From positions 1-64,000 of the forward strand of contig PUHO01000002.1 in NCBI GenBank assembly GCA_002995645.1: a stretch of DNA of 64,000 bases, given 5' to 3'. Source of the DNA: SAR324 cluster bacterium. Lineage in GTDB: Bacteria > SAR324 > XYD2-FULL-50-16 > HCM1. Below the pieces are notes generated by a model. That model searched no databases. It saw only the letters and a list, made by a program, of their open reading frames with translations, and was not told where the DNA came from. Made by a program: the position numbers and the translations under genes. Positions 16,190 through 26,057 of this stretch are shown here, in pieces; the first letter of the stretch is position 1, and each line of letters begins with the position of its first letter.

Positions 16190-17410
16190 CTATCCTCCAA
16201 AATCATCACATAAAATATTGTCATCTTCTACGCCAAGAGAATGTAACATTGCAATAACTGAGCTATTCATCATAGGAGGTCCGCAAATGTAATATTCGCA
16301 ATCTTCCGGTGCTTTATGCTCTTTTAAATACGAATCATGTAATACTTGATGGATAAATCCGGTTTTGCCTGTCCAGTTGTCTTCTTCTAAAGCTGCGGAT
16401 AAGGCAATTTCCCAAGAAAAATTTTCATGTTTTTCAGCAAGTTCATCAAATTCATTTTGATAAAATACTTCACGTAAACTACGAGCGCCGTACCAGAATG
16501 ATATTTTACGTTTTGAATCAAGTCGCCTTAATTGATCGAAAATATGAGATCGCATAGGAGCCATACCAGCACCACCGCCAATGAATATCATTTCTGCATC
16601 TGTGTCTTTAGCAAAAAATTCGCCAAAAGGTCCGGAAATGGTTACTTTATCGTTTTCTTTCAAGTGAAACAAGTAAGAAGACATAAGTCCCGGCGGAAAG
16701 TTTGTATTAGGCGGCGGCGTTGCAATCCGTATGTTTAGCTTAATAATTCCTTTTTCTTCCGGATAGTTTGCCATAGAATAAGCACGGTATATTGGCTCTT
16801 TTGATATGGATTTATATTGCCAAATATCGTATTTATTCCAATCTTCTTTATATTCATTTTCAATATTGAAATCTTTAAAATCAGCAGTATAAGGCGGGGC
16901 ATCTATTTGAATATACCCACCGGCACGAAAGTCAACGTGTTCCCCTTCAGGAAGTTGTAAAGTTAATTCTTTAATGAAAGTAGCAACGTTGTGATTAGAT
17001 ACAACGTGACAATCCCATTTTTGTACGGAAAAAATAGCCGGTGGTATTTCAATTTTTAAATCTGACTTAAGAGCAACTTGGCAAGCAAGGCGTTCCCCTT
17101 CTTTTGCTTCTTTTTTTGAAATTAAACTTAATTCAGTTGGTAAAATTGAACCGCCGCCGTCTTTAATTTTAACGCGACATTGTCCGCAAGTTCCCCCACC
17201 ACCGCAAGCGGACGGAAGAAAAATATTGTTGTCGGCAAGAGCATTTAAAAGCTTGCCTTGTGCGGGAAGAGTCATTTTCTTGTCTTTTTCCCCATTAATT
17301 TCTATTTCTATATTGCCGTTTGCGACAAGTTTAGATTGTGCCAGTAAAATAAGAATGACTAACACAATAACGATGAGCGTAAAGGCAACAACGCCAGTAA
17401 AGATTTCCAT
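16190..17410 (-). CDS. nqrF: Na+-NQR subunit F (NADH-oxidising, 2Fe-2S, FAD)
   Basis: NqrF is the electron entry subunit. The 406-residue protein has one N-terminal TM helix (about 3-24) and a plant-type ferredoxin domain with 2Fe-2S ligands at Cys69, Cys75, Cys78 and Cys110. These are followed by a ferredoxin-reductase FAD domain (RAYSMANYP) and an NADH domain (GGGAGMAPMRSHIFDQL, YYICGPPMM). It ends CDDFGG, as in well-studied NqrF proteins. Length is standard. It is 15 bases downstream of nqrE. Confidence 0.97.
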   Translation of the reverse strand: MEIFTGVVAFTLIVIVLVILILLAQSKLVANGNIEIEINGEKDKKMTLPAQGKLLNALADNNIFLPSACGGGGTCGQCRVKIKDGGGSILPTELSLISKKEAKEGERLACQVALKSDLKIEIPPAIFSVQKWDCHVVSNHNVATFIKELTLQLPEGEHVDFRAGGYIQIDAPPYTADFKDFNIENEYKEDWNKYDIWQYKSISKEPIYRAYSMANYPEEKGIIKLNIRIATPPPNTNFPPGLMSSYLFHLKENDKVTISGPFGEFFAKDTDAEMIFIGGGAGMAPMRSHIFDQLRRLDSKRKISFWYGARSLREVFYQNEFDELAEKHENFSWEIALSAALEEDNWTGKTGFIHQVLHDSYLKEHKAPEDCEYYICGPPMMNSSVIAMLHSLGVEDDNILCDDFGG

Positions 17411-17425
17411 TAAAAGACCTGTAGA

Positions 17426-18034
17426 TTAAAGTTGTATTCCAGAAAAAATCATAAATGCCATAGACATAAGCCCAGCTGTAAGGAAGACAAGACCAATGCC
17501 TTCTAATCCTTTTGGCGGGTTACTATAGGCTAGTTTGTAGCGTATGCCTGCCATTAACACAATTGCCAACGACCAGCCCATACCACTACCAACACCGTAT
17601 ACTACGCTTTGTGTAAAGGTGTATTCTCTTTCAGCCATAAATAAAGAACCTGCTAAAATAGCACAGTTTACTGTAATTAAAGGAAGAAAGATTCCTAAAG
17701 TATGATATAATGCAGGAACGTATTTATCTAAAAACATTTCTAAAATTTGTACTATAGCCGCAATAACACCAATATACGCAAGATACGTAAGAAAGCTTAA
17801 GTCAATATTTGGCATGTTTAACCAAGCCAGCGCGCCTTCTTTTAAAACGTACGTATAAAGTAAATTGTTAATCGGCACAGTTACCGTTTGTACGACAATA
17901 ACAGCAATTCCCAAATTGAACGCCGTATCCACTTTTTTTGAAACAGCAAGGAAAGTACACATGCCGAGAAAAAAGCTGAGTACCATATTTTCAATAAATA
18001 TGGATTTAATAAATAAACTTAACAAGGCTTCCAT
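17426..18034 (-). CDS. nqrE: Na+-NQR subunit E
   Basis: This is a 202-residue, six-TM integral membrane subunit, homologous to NqrD and RnfA. It contains the conserved half-repeats with SFFLGMCTFLAVSKK and NCAILAGSLF, whose Cys residues take part in the intramembrane iron centre with NqrD. A GGAG-type ribosome-binding sequence precedes the ATG. It lies 28 bases after nqrD. Confidence 0.97.
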   Translation of the reverse strand: MEALLSLFIKSIFIENMVLSFFLGMCTFLAVSKKVDTAFNLGIAVIVVQTVTVPINNLLYTYVLKEGALAWLNMPNIDLSFLTYLAYIGVIAAIVQILEMFLDKYVPALYHTLGIFLPLITVNCAILAGSLFMAEREYTFTQSVVYGVGSGMGWSLAIVLMAGIRYKLAYSNPPKGLEGIGLVFLTAGLMSMAFMIFSGIQL

Positions 18035-18062
18035 GTTAGAGGTCTCCGTTCAATAAAAAGAG

Positions 18063-18683
18063 TTAATGTGTAGATCGTTTTTTAAATAATGATAATGCCC
18101 AAATTAAAAAGGCAATTAAAAAGAACGCACTTGGCGAAAGAACAAGCAAGCCGTTAGGTTCATACCAACCGCCGGCTGTTATAGGTTTCAAAACAGTAAA
18201 GCCAAAAAGCGTTCCACTTCCAAAAAGTTCACGAATAAAGCCAATGGAAATTAAAATAAAACTGTAGCCAAGACCGTTGCCAACGCCGTCTAAAAGACTA
18301 GCTAAAGGCGGGTTTTTCATAGCAAACGCTTCAACACGACCAAGCACAATACAGTTTGTGATAATTAAACCAACAAAAACAGATAGTTGCTTGCTGACAG
18401 AGAAAGCATATGCTTTTAAGATCTGATCTACAATAATAACAAGCGTAGCAATAATAACCATTTGCACAATAAGGCGAATATTAGAAGGTATATGCTTACG
18501 TAGTATAGAAATAATTAGATTAGAAAAAGCAGTGACAACAATTACAGCTAAAGACATAATAACTGCCGTTGTTAGTTTGCTTGTAACTGCAAGAGCAGAA
18601 CAGATCCCTAATATTTGTACGGCAATAGGATTATTGGAAATTACCGGTTGCCACAAAGCTTCTCTTAATTTAGTTACTGCCAT
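18063..18683 (-). CDS. nqrD: Na+-NQR subunit D
   Basis: This 206-residue, six-TM subunit is homologous to NqrE and RnfE. The two Cys-bearing repeats LGICSALAVTSKL and NCIVLGRVEAFA are present. It pairs with NqrE around the Cys-ligated iron and the sodium path. A GGGAG Shine-Dalgarno sequence is well placed. The gap to nqrC is two bases. Confidence 0.97.
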   Translation of the reverse strand: MAVTKLREALWQPVISNNPIAVQILGICSALAVTSKLTTAVIMSLAVIVVTAFSNLIISILRKHIPSNIRLIVQMVIIATLVIIVDQILKAYAFSVSKQLSVFVGLIITNCIVLGRVEAFAMKNPPLASLLDGVGNGLGYSFILISIGFIRELFGSGTLFGFTVLKPITAGGWYEPNGLLVLSPSAFFLIAFLIWALSLFKKRSTH

Positions 18684-18685
18684 GA

Positions 18686-19498
18686 TTATTCTCCCGTTTC
18701 ATTTGTAGCCGCAGCTTGTGTTGCATTTGTTTGTTGATGAATAAATTTCTTTAGAAAAGGAATATAGCCGTTTTCTCCCATCCAAAAATGGACTAAATGT
18801 TCCACACCTCGGCTTGTCATTGTTGCACCGGATAAGGAATCAATCGTATATTTTGCTTGCGGCGAATCCGCAGAAACATGTATTTTACTAAGCGTTAAAA
18901 TAGGCTCGCCTTGTTCGTTAAAAAGCTGTTTTTTATGCCATAGGTTTTTCCATCGTGGATTAGTGATTTCACCACCAAGCCCCGGAGTTTCACCGTGTTC
19001 ATAGAAGGTAATGCCTTCTATAGTTTGTCCGCTTTTGTCAAGCGCAAGAAAACCGTATAACGTAGACCAAAGCCCTTTTCCAAAAATAGGAAAGATTAAC
19101 CTTGTAATTTCATTATCTTTTTTAATAATGTAAATAGGCATTACATTAGGGATTTGATGAATAAGAGCAATATCTTGTTTTTTAGTAAGTTTAAAGTATT
19201 TGCCCGGCGTGCTTAGCGCTTTTCTAAAATCATATTGCGCGGCATTTTTTGACGGTACAAACTCACCGGTTTTAATATCAACTAAACGAACGGTAATATA
19301 TTTATTAAAAATAGCTTCAATAGATTCGTTAGTTGCAGGCAAGCCGGCTACTTCGAGAATGTTACGTTGTAACTCAGTATGTTTGTTTTTTTCCTGTAAA
19401 GGCCGTAAGTAAATAGCAGTAAAAGAGACAAACACGCCACAAGCTAAACTTAATAGTAAAGCAGTGATAATTGTTTTCGTAAATTTTGTGTTAGACAT
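18686..19498 (-). CDS. nqrC: Na+-NQR subunit C (covalent FMN)
   Basis: NqrC is a membrane-anchored periplasmic flavoprotein. The 270-residue product has an N-terminal TM helix (about 9-30) and the flavinylation motif SGATMTSRG, with acceptor Thr226. FMN would be added by ApbE from the same operon. The start overlaps the end of nqrB by eight bases and has a clear AAAAGGA ribosome-binding sequence. The tail after residue 250 is Thr/Ala-rich and not conserved. Confidence 0.96.
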   Translation of the reverse strand: MSNTKFTKTIITALLLSLACGVFVSFTAIYLRPLQEKNKHTELQRNILEVAGLPATNESIEAIFNKYITVRLVDIKTGEFVPSKNAAQYDFRKALSTPGKYFKLTKKQDIALIHQIPNVMPIYIIKKDNEITRLIFPIFGKGLWSTLYGFLALDKSGQTIEGITFYEHGETPGLGGEITNPRWKNLWHKKQLFNEQGEPILTLSKIHVSADSPQAKYTIDSLSGATMTSRGVEHLVHFWMGENGYIPFLKKFIHQQTNATQAAATNETGE

Positions 19499-20696
19499 GT
19501 CGTTTTATCCTTTTTCTAATAGTTGCACGAACAACGTAATAATCAATTAAAGGTGCGCAAACGTTGCCTAGTAAAATGGCAAGCATCATACCTTCCGGAT
19601 AAGCGTGATTAACTACGCGCACAAGAATGACAAGAATACCAATTAAGACTCCATATATCCATTGTCCTGTTTGAGTCATTGCCGCCGAAACCGGATCGGT
19701 TGCCATGAAAACAACGCCAAAAGCAAAACCACCAAGAACAAGATGCCAAAGAGGAGATACGGAAAACATAGGATTAGTAGCACTTCCTACAGAATAAAAG
19801 AAGAAAGAAAGCGCCGTTGCGGCGATAACAGTACCGACCATAATACGCCACGAAGCAATCCCAGCCCAGATAAGGAAAATAGCACCAAGTAAACAAGCAA
19901 GTGCCGACGTTTCTCCAAACGATCCCGGAATAAAGCCAAGAAAAGCGTCTATCCAGTGGTAATGTTGTTCTAATGCTACTTGTCCGCCACTTGAAGCAAC
20001 TGATAACGGGGTTGCTGACGTTAAACCGTCAATAGCAGTCCAAACTTTTTCACCTGAAATTTGTGCAGGATAAGCAAAGAATAGGAATGCTCTAGCCGTT
20101 AAAGCAGGGTTAAGAAAGTTGCGCCCTGTGCCGCCGAAGACTTCTTTCCCAAGTACCACTCCAAAAGAGATGCCAAGGGCAACTTGCCAAAGTGGAATAT
20201 TAGGAGGCACAATTAAAGGAAATAAAGCGCCGGTAACAAGGAAACCTTCATTAATTTCATGTTTTCTTACTGTTGCAAAGAGAACTTCCCAAAATCCCCC
20301 AACAAGTTGAGTAACAAGAAAAATAGGAATGAAATAAAGGATACCTATAAGTATATTCGACCATAAAGACGAAGACGCTAGGTTAAGGTTTAAAAATTGA
20401 ACAAAATGAAATTGCCAAGTTGACGGGATAGCTTCCCCGGCTTCAATGGCTCTTGTTGCTTGTAATCCAACGTTGTAAAAGCTAACGAATAGCACAGGGA
20501 TCAAAGCAAGCACGACTTTTGTCATCATACGTTTAAGGTCAAGGGCGTCTTTTATGTGTGTTCGTCCTTGTGTAACCTTATCTGGCGTATAGATAAACGT
20601 GTCTATCATTTCATAGATAGGGTAGTATTTTTCTAGTTTGCCGCCTTTTGCAAAATGTGGTTCAATGCGATCTAGGGTAGAACGTAAAAATTTCAT
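19491..20696 (-). CDS. nqrB: Na+-NQR subunit B (covalent FMN, riboflavin)
   Basis: This 401-residue integral membrane subunit has about ten TM helices and carries FMN on a Thr in the DGLTSATPL segment (family motif S/T-x-A-T). NPALTARAFLFFAYP and FMATDPVSAAMT are typical NqrB/RnfD motifs. I place the start at the ATG complement of 20694-20696. Its A overlaps the TAA stop of nqrA and it has an AAGGA Shine-Dalgarno sequence. A longer upstream in-frame extension would run into nqrA and lacks the family N-terminus, MKFLRSTLDRIEPHF. Confidence 0.96.
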   Translation of the reverse strand: MKFLRSTLDRIEPHFAKGGKLEKYYPIYEMIDTFIYTPDKVTQGRTHIKDALDLKRMMTKVVLALIPVLFVSFYNVGLQATRAIEAGEAIPSTWQFHFVQFLNLNLASSSLWSNILIGILYFIPIFLVTQLVGGFWEVLFATVRKHEINEGFLVTGALFPLIVPPNIPLWQVALGISFGVVLGKEVFGGTGRNFLNPALTARAFLFFAYPAQISGEKVWTAIDGLTSATPLSVASSGGQVALEQHYHWIDAFLGFIPGSFGETSALACLLGAIFLIWAGIASWRIMVGTVIAATALSFFFYSVGSATNPMFSVSPLWHLVLGGFAFGVVFMATDPVSAAMTQTGQWIYGVLIGILVILVRVVNHAYPEGMMLAILLGNVCAPLIDYYVVRATIRKRIKRHV

Positions 20697-22051
20697 TATC
20701 CTTCCTTTTCTATAATCGTTAAGTTTTTGCGTAAAATTTCGCCGTATTCTTCTTTTCCCGGACAAACGTAGCTACATAAAGCTAAATCTTCTTCATCTAG
20801 CTCTAAACAACCAAGAGCAATCGCGTCGTCTGTGTTACCTGTGAGTAAAGCACGGAGCAAAAAAACAACTTGTGTGTCAAAAGGGAATACTTTTTCATAA
20901 GAGCCAACAGGTACCATTGCTCTTTTGCTTCCCATTTCATTTGTGGTAAATTTTAGATTTTTCTTAAATAATTGTGTTAAGAATAAATTTTTCACAGAAT
21001 GATAAGTTGAATTAGGTAATATCCAGCCAAGAAAAACTTTTTCTCTTCCTTCTTTAATAAGAGAAACTTGATTATGATATCTTCCAAGATAGGCAAAATG
21101 CGCTTTAGCCGTATGTCCGTCAAGAACGCTACCGGATATAACGCGCATATCTTCCGAGTCTATTTCGTTAATATATTCGTTTTGAAGCAGCTCAGGCAAG
21201 AAGGCGCCTTGTCTTGTTTCCACTATACGCGGATTTTTAAGATTGTCGCCACCAAGACCAACAAACCGTTTAACAAATAATTTTCCTTCTGTGAATAAGG
21301 CGCCAATAGCAATTACGTCTTGGTAGTTAAGATGCCACACTACTTTAGTATCCGTTATAGGATCCAGGTGGTGAATGTGAGTTCCAACTAAACCGCGAGG
21401 GTGTTTGCCGCTGAAAGTTTGCATTGCAATTTGCTTATCTGTTGCAATATTAAAGTCTACGTTTTTATCACAACAAACAAAAATCTTGCCGTCAGTTAAC
21501 GGCTTTAATATTTGCAAGCCAATATCAAATTGGGCTTTATATTTGTTAATAATAATATTTGGATTTTCTGCAAGAGGAGACGAATTAATTGCCGTTACGA
21601 AAATAGAATGCGGCGTTGATGTAATTGCCGGTATTTTTGAAAAAGGTCTTGTTCGAAACGCTACCCATTGTCCGCTATCTACCAATTGTTTAACAATGGT
21701 TTCTCTTGAAAGAGAAGCTATTTCATTTTCACTATAAGAAGGAAAGGAAATAAATTCTTCATTTTCAGCAATAGCAATTTCAATTGATTCTAATTTTCTT
21801 CTTTCACCGCGATTAATGGCTAAAATATTCCCGCCTGCTGGCGCGGTGATAGCAATGCCTTCGTTGTTTTTATCATAAAAAAGAACTTGCCCACATGAAA
21901 CGGTGTCGCCCACTTCCACTTGCATTGAAGGAGCAACCGAAAGAATTTCATGACCTAAAACGCCCACTTTTCTAACTGGCGTTGCTAAGCTAAACGTTGG
22001 CTTAGGTGCGCCTTGCAAAGGCAAGTCTAAACCCTTTTTGATTTTTATCAT
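20696..22051 (-). CDS. nqrA: Na+-NQR subunit A
   Basis: NqrA is the cytoplasmic, quinone-associated subunit and the first gene of the operon. The product from the ATG at 22051 is 451 residues. It starts MIKIKKGLDLPLQG and contains GHEILSVAPSMQVEVGDTVSCGQ, GTHIHHLDPI and the C-terminal ELDEEDLALCSYVCPGK. A TTG two codons earlier is open but unlikely. AAGG precedes the ATG. The 147-base region upstream is shared with the divergent permease gene, and no clear promoter could be fixed in it. Confidence 0.96.
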   Translation of the reverse strand: MIKIKKGLDLPLQGAPKPTFSLATPVRKVGVLGHEILSVAPSMQVEVGDTVSCGQVLFYDKNNEGIAITAPAGGNILAINRGERRKLESIEIAIAENEEFISFPSYSENEIASLSRETIVKQLVDSGQWVAFRTRPFSKIPAITSTPHSIFVTAINSSPLAENPNIIINKYKAQFDIGLQILKPLTDGKIFVCCDKNVDFNIATDKQIAMQTFSGKHPRGLVGTHIHHLDPITDTKVVWHLNYQDVIAIGALFTEGKLFVKRFVGLGGDNLKNPRIVETRQGAFLPELLQNEYINEIDSEDMRVISGSVLDGHTAKAHFAYLGRYHNQVSLIKEGREKVFLGWILPNSTYHSVKNLFLTQLFKKNLKFTTNEMGSKRAMVPVGSYEKVFPFDTQVVFLLRALLTGNTDDAIALGCLELDEEDLALCSYVCPGKEEYGEILRKNLTIIEKEG

Positions 22052-22198
22052 AAACAACCTTAGATTTGATACTATTTTTATATGTAGTGTAAAATAAAAC
22101 CTTGCATAATGTAAGACTTTACTTTATAAGTTTATAATACATTCTAAGAGAATATTATAAAAATTTATATAAATCAACTCTTTTTTTAAGTTCTTTCA

Positions 22199-23011
22199 GT
22201 GATTAGGTTTTTTTCTTATTTAACATTAACGTTATTAGCCCTTGTTGCTTTGTTCCCTATTGTGACTATGGTCATAACTAGTTTTTTACAAAACGGCGAT
22301 TTGTTTACGGCAATACGTTCGTCTTCTCGCTTTGTTTTAACATGGGATAATTATAAAGCTGCTTGGACGCAAGGCAATTTTGGACGTTACTTTATTAACT
22401 CTAGTATTGTTTGCGTTATTGTTACTTTGTTAAATCTTTTGTTTGATTCAATGGTTGCCTATGCTTTGGCAAGACGCGTTTTCTTTGGCAAGAAAGTAAT
22501 CATGTGGCTTTTAGTGATACGATTAATGTTGCCGGCAGCTATTTTAATGATACCTTTATTCTTAATTGTACGCGATATGGGGATATACGATACGTATGCC
22601 GCGTTAATTTTACCGGTCTCAACAGAAGCGTTTGGTATATTTTTATTACGTCAATATATACTTGGTTTGCCTGTTGCTTTGGAGGAAGCCGCTAAAATAG
22701 AAGGTGCTAGTGATTGGCGTATTTTCTTTACTATTGTAATGCCATTGTGTAAACCGGCGCTAGCTGTGGTTGCTATTCATTCAGTATTAATTAATTGGAA
22801 TGCTTATATTTATCCTTTAATTCTTACTTCTAGCAACTCAATGCGTACTTTGCCTTTAGGTATTGCCTTTTATCAATCTTCTAAAACAAATATGACTATG
22901 CCTAATTTAATGGCGGCGTCTGTTTTATCTGCTTTACCTTTACTTATTGCTTTTTTATTTTTTAATAAGCAAATCATTGGCGGTTTAACGCAAGGTTCGG
23001 TAAAAGAATAG
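22199..23011 (+). CDS. ABC sugar transporter permease, MalG type (CUT1)
   Basis: This 270-residue integral membrane protein has about six TM helices. The EAA loop EEAAKIEGASDWRIFFTIVMP near residues 161-181 docks with the transporter ATPase. The ending (NKQIIGGLTQGSVKE) matches the MalG/LacG class. The start is GTG. A working importer needs a MalF-type permease, a binding protein and an ATPase, and none lies beside it, so it is orphaned here. It is convergent with the GH65 phosphorylase, which suggests a former disaccharide uptake and phosphorolysis locus. Confidence 0.88.
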   Translation: MIRFFSYLTLTLLALVALFPIVTMVITSFLQNGDLFTAIRSSSRFVLTWDNYKAAWTQGNFGRYFINSSIVCVIVTLLNLLFDSMVAYALARRVFFGKKVIMWLLVIRLMLPAAILMIPLFLIVRDMGIYDTYAALILPVSTEAFGIFLLRQYILGLPVALEEAAKIEGASDWRIFFTIVMPLCKPALAVVAIHSVLINWNAYIYPLILTSSNSMRTLPLGIAFYQSSKTNMTMPNLMAASVLSALPLLIAFLFFNKQIIGGLTQGSVKE

Positions 23012-23022
23012 TTTTTGTGCTT

Positions 23023-25908
23023 TTAATGAGTATGGTAATCTTGGTATTGTGATTCAATCGCTTCTAAAGTAAGATCGTTTACGTTAGGTAGATATAAATT
23101 TGATTGTATATCAACTTGCCCTATATTCACGCTAAACATAGACAGACTTTGCGCTGTTTCTGTTTCCTGTTTTGTTGTGCCAATACAAACGCAATCTTCC
23201 GGTTGTAAGTTAAGTTGCTTCGTTATATCTAAATACGTATCTAAAAGAGTGCGATTTGGATTTAAATGAGAAGGCGGGGTAATATAATCAAATAAATGTT
23301 TAATTGCTAACTGTTCTAAGACGTACGAGTCTTCTTTGTGGTTTGCTGCTAGGATTAATTTATAATTCTTTTGCTTAATTTGTGTTAATACGTCAAAAAT
23401 AGAGGCATTAAGATTATTTTTTCTTATTTGAGCAAGGTTATTTTTATAGTATACTTTTTGTTTTTCATATATAAGTTGACACAATTCTTCTTCCCAATAA
23501 ACTTGATTTTTTTGCAAAATAGCTTGTAATATTTCTTGGTTGTTTTTTGTGTTTAATAAAAGGTAATCTTGTTTTGTAAACGCAAGGTTCATACTTTCAC
23601 ATACTAGTTTCCAGGCAAGGTAACGAATCGAGTCGGTGTTGGTAATGACTTGATCTAGTTTAAAAATAATCGCACGTATAGTCGGTGCTAAAGAAAAACT
23701 AATACTTTGTTGTTTCTGTAGACATATATTTTGTTGGAAATGGGAAAAAGTAATATTTTCACCTTCAAGAATAGTATAAGTAACTTTGTTTTGCGCTAAG
23801 TCTAGTTGTAATACGCCGCCGTGTAAAGATAAACAAAAAGAGCAAGTCTCCCATTTTTTTGGTAACTTAGGAGCAAACGAGAAAATACCGTAGTGATCTT
23901 GGAAGCCGGCAAAACCGTAGACAATCGCAAGCCAATAGCCTGCTGCTTGCAATGGATTTGCTTGCACGTTTGTTGCTTGTTCAAAATAAGTAAACGCTTT
24001 TTTATGTTGATTATATTTCGTTGCTTCAATAGCGTGGATAATAGGCGTTGCAACCGAATCGTTTGTTGTTATTGTTTCATAATATTCAAGGTTACGCGCT
24101 CTGTCTGCTGTAGATATATGATATCCTTGTAAGAAATCAGCAAGAACCGCGTCCGGTTGTTGTATGATTTGATGACGATATAAATATATATTATTTTCTT
24201 GTGGCGATTGTTTTTTATCCCATGTACTTTTTTCTAAAAAAGAATCGTCTTGTTTATAAATAGCTAAAGCCGAATCATAAGGAAGGTAGATTTGCGTTGC
24301 CGCTTGATTCCAAAGTGTAATCTCTTGTTCTTGGAGATTGATTTTATTTGCTAGTTCTTTTAAGGTTTGCGGGTGTTGCGTTTGTAGCTGTTTGCATGTT
24401 TCAACACTGTAAAACAAAGCGTCTTTTACCATACTGTTAGTATAGAAGTTATTGTTTACAAGGACTGCGTACTCATTGGGACCGGTAACGCTGTTAATGC
24501 AAAAACCTTTATTTTCGATAAACGTCCCCATAGAAAGCCAAAACCGCGCGGTTTCAAAAAGAACTTCAGCAGCATAGGAAAGTAAAAAAGGAACGTCGTT
24601 TGTTGCTGCAATATACTTTTTAATATTATACACTAAATTAGCGTTCACATAATATTTTGTTTTGTTTATGACAAGTTGTAAGGTATCCGTTTCTTTTTCA
24701 TTTGGATTAAGTAAGAAAAGAGCCCCTTCTTTATTCATTTGTTGCGCTTGCTTTTTTGCCTGCGGGAGGATTTGGCATCTTGCTAGGAGTATAGCTCTGG
24801 CAATAGACGGTTGCGTATAGATATAATAAGGTAAAACTATAGTGTCCATTTGCCAATCGTACGTTGTCTTTTCCCAATACGGATGGTCTGCCGGCGTGAA
24901 AGTTAAGTTTGTTTCTGTAGTTGGCGCCGTTTGTTTTAGCATATAAGCATTATAGCGGTATACTTGTTGCGCTTTCACATCGCCAGTAATGAAAATATCA
25001 TGTTTCTTCCAGAAATGGGATAAATGCTTTTTTTGCTCTTGTAGGCGTTTGTTAAATTGTATGTTTTTAACTTGTATTTCTTCTAAAGAACGTTGCACTT
25101 TTTGTAGTGGTGATCCTTGCTTTGTTTGCTCTTCACAATTAACTGCGATTGCTTGGTATATTTTGAGTTTCTCGCCGCCTTGATTCATTTGAAAACGTAT
25201 GTTAACGCTTGTTTCTTTTTCTTGCTTGATTTTTACGTGTTTAGTAATTTCTGAATCGCTAATAGAAGCGGTATGCATACCAAGAGCAAAAGCAAGCGGG
25301 CTTTCGTTTGTTTTGCCTGTGTATATAATTTGATTATTACCTTGCGTGGTATAATGTTTTGCAATAAGGTTAGTCTTGTTTTGCGTCGGCAAGTCTAGGT
25401 TGTGTTCTATACCTAGTTCTATCATAATCGGTTGCTTTGGCGTGCCTTTCCATGTTGCTTCATGTTGCATGTAAAATAAATGCGTTTTTTCAAAAGAAAG
25501 CATAAACGTACTTTCAATAGACAAAGTTCCTTGCGGCAACTTCCATTCTACTATTTGGTTAAGCCGTCCGTCTGTAAAAAGAAGTTCTTTGTAATAATGT
25601 GTAAGAAAAGGCGAGTCTAACGTTAATTCTTGTTTAGGCAAGTATGCTTTTAAAGATAAAGTACAAGGAAGTGTAAACGTTGTTTTGCTTTCTATATAAG
25701 AAGGGGAAAGCTGCTTATCTTGCGTTGTTGTTTGATATAATCTATTTAGAAAAATAGGATTATACGTACTCCAATCCGGTGCCGGGAAATGAAGAAAGCC
25801 ATTGCCAAGAAACAAGTGCCGGTTTTGCTGGGTATGTTTTTCTGGCGTATACGAATGGTAACTTACTCTGTCTGTAAATGCCGGTTGCAACTCCTCTTTT
25901 TCTTGCAT
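23023..25908 (-). CDS. GH65-type disaccharide phosphorylase fused to a degenerate HAD (beta-phosphoglucomutase-like) domain
   Basis: This is a 961-residue fusion. Residues 1-745 follow glycoside hydrolase family 65 (maltose, trehalose or kojibiose phosphorylases). The general-acid Glu is kept in GPNEY at 476-480, as are ETARFW at 452-457 and GFAGF at 665-669. The phosphate-binding segment usually written HDSSLS reads NDSVAT, and the KQAD segment reads QQPD (583-586). Residues 746-961 align with beta-phosphoglucomutase. However, the nucleophile Asp of FDLDGV is Lys750, only Asp752 remains, and the C-terminal metal-binding ED is Thr911-Thr912. The HAD part is probably inactive and the phosphorylase activity is doubtful, although the frame is fully open. 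A Shine-Dalgarno sequence AAGGA precedes the ATG. Confidence 0.85.
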   Translation of the reverse strand: MQEKEELQPAFTDRVSYHSYTPEKHTQQNRHLFLGNGFLHFPAPDWSTYNPIFLNRLYQTTTQDKQLSPSYIESKTTFTLPCTLSLKAYLPKQELTLDSPFLTHYYKELLFTDGRLNQIVEWKLPQGTLSIESTFMLSFEKTHLFYMQHEATWKGTPKQPIMIELGIEHNLDLPTQNKTNLIAKHYTTQGNNQIIYTGKTNESPLAFALGMHTASISDSEITKHVKIKQEKETSVNIRFQMNQGGEKLKIYQAIAVNCEEQTKQGSPLQKVQRSLEEIQVKNIQFNKRLQEQKKHLSHFWKKHDIFITGDVKAQQVYRYNAYMLKQTAPTTETNLTFTPADHPYWEKTTYDWQMDTIVLPYYIYTQPSIARAILLARCQILPQAKKQAQQMNKEGALFLLNPNEKETDTLQLVINKTKYYVNANLVYNIKKYIAATNDVPFLLSYAAEVLFETARFWLSMGTFIENKGFCINSVTGPNEYAVLVNNNFYTNSMVKDALFYSVETCKQLQTQHPQTLKELANKINLQEQEITLWNQAATQIYLPYDSALAIYKQDDSFLEKSTWDKKQSPQENNIYLYRHQIIQQPDAVLADFLQGYHISTADRARNLEYYETITTNDSVATPIIHAIEATKYNQHKKAFTYFEQATNVQANPLQAAGYWLAIVYGFAGFQDHYGIFSFAPKLPKKWETCSFCLSLHGGVLQLDLAQNKVTYTILEGENITFSHFQQNICLQKQQSISFSLAPTIRAIIFKLDQVITNTDSIRYLAWKLVCESMNLAFTKQDYLLLNTKNNQEILQAILQKNQVYWEEELCQLIYEKQKVYYKNNLAQIRKNNLNASIFDVLTQIKQKNYKLILAANHKEDSYVLEQLAIKHLFDYITPPSHLNPNRTLLDTYLDITKQLNLQPEDCVCIGTTKQETETAQSLSMFSVNIGQVDIQSNLYLPNVNDLTLEAIESQYQDYHTH

Positions 25909-26057
25909 ATAATTCCTTATAAAAAAATAATTCTTTTACTAAATTTGGTAATTGGTAATGTATAAATCTATTACTTGTTTTTATATAGGTAATGGCGTAT
26001 AATTCAATAAAAATATATGATAACTAAGTTTTTACTTACTAAACATAATATAAGCTT

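Noticed and set aside
20697..20765. N-terminal extension of NqrB reading into nqrA
   Set aside because: The extension lacks similarity to NqrB, while the ATG at 20696 has a good ribosome-binding sequence and gives the family N-terminus.
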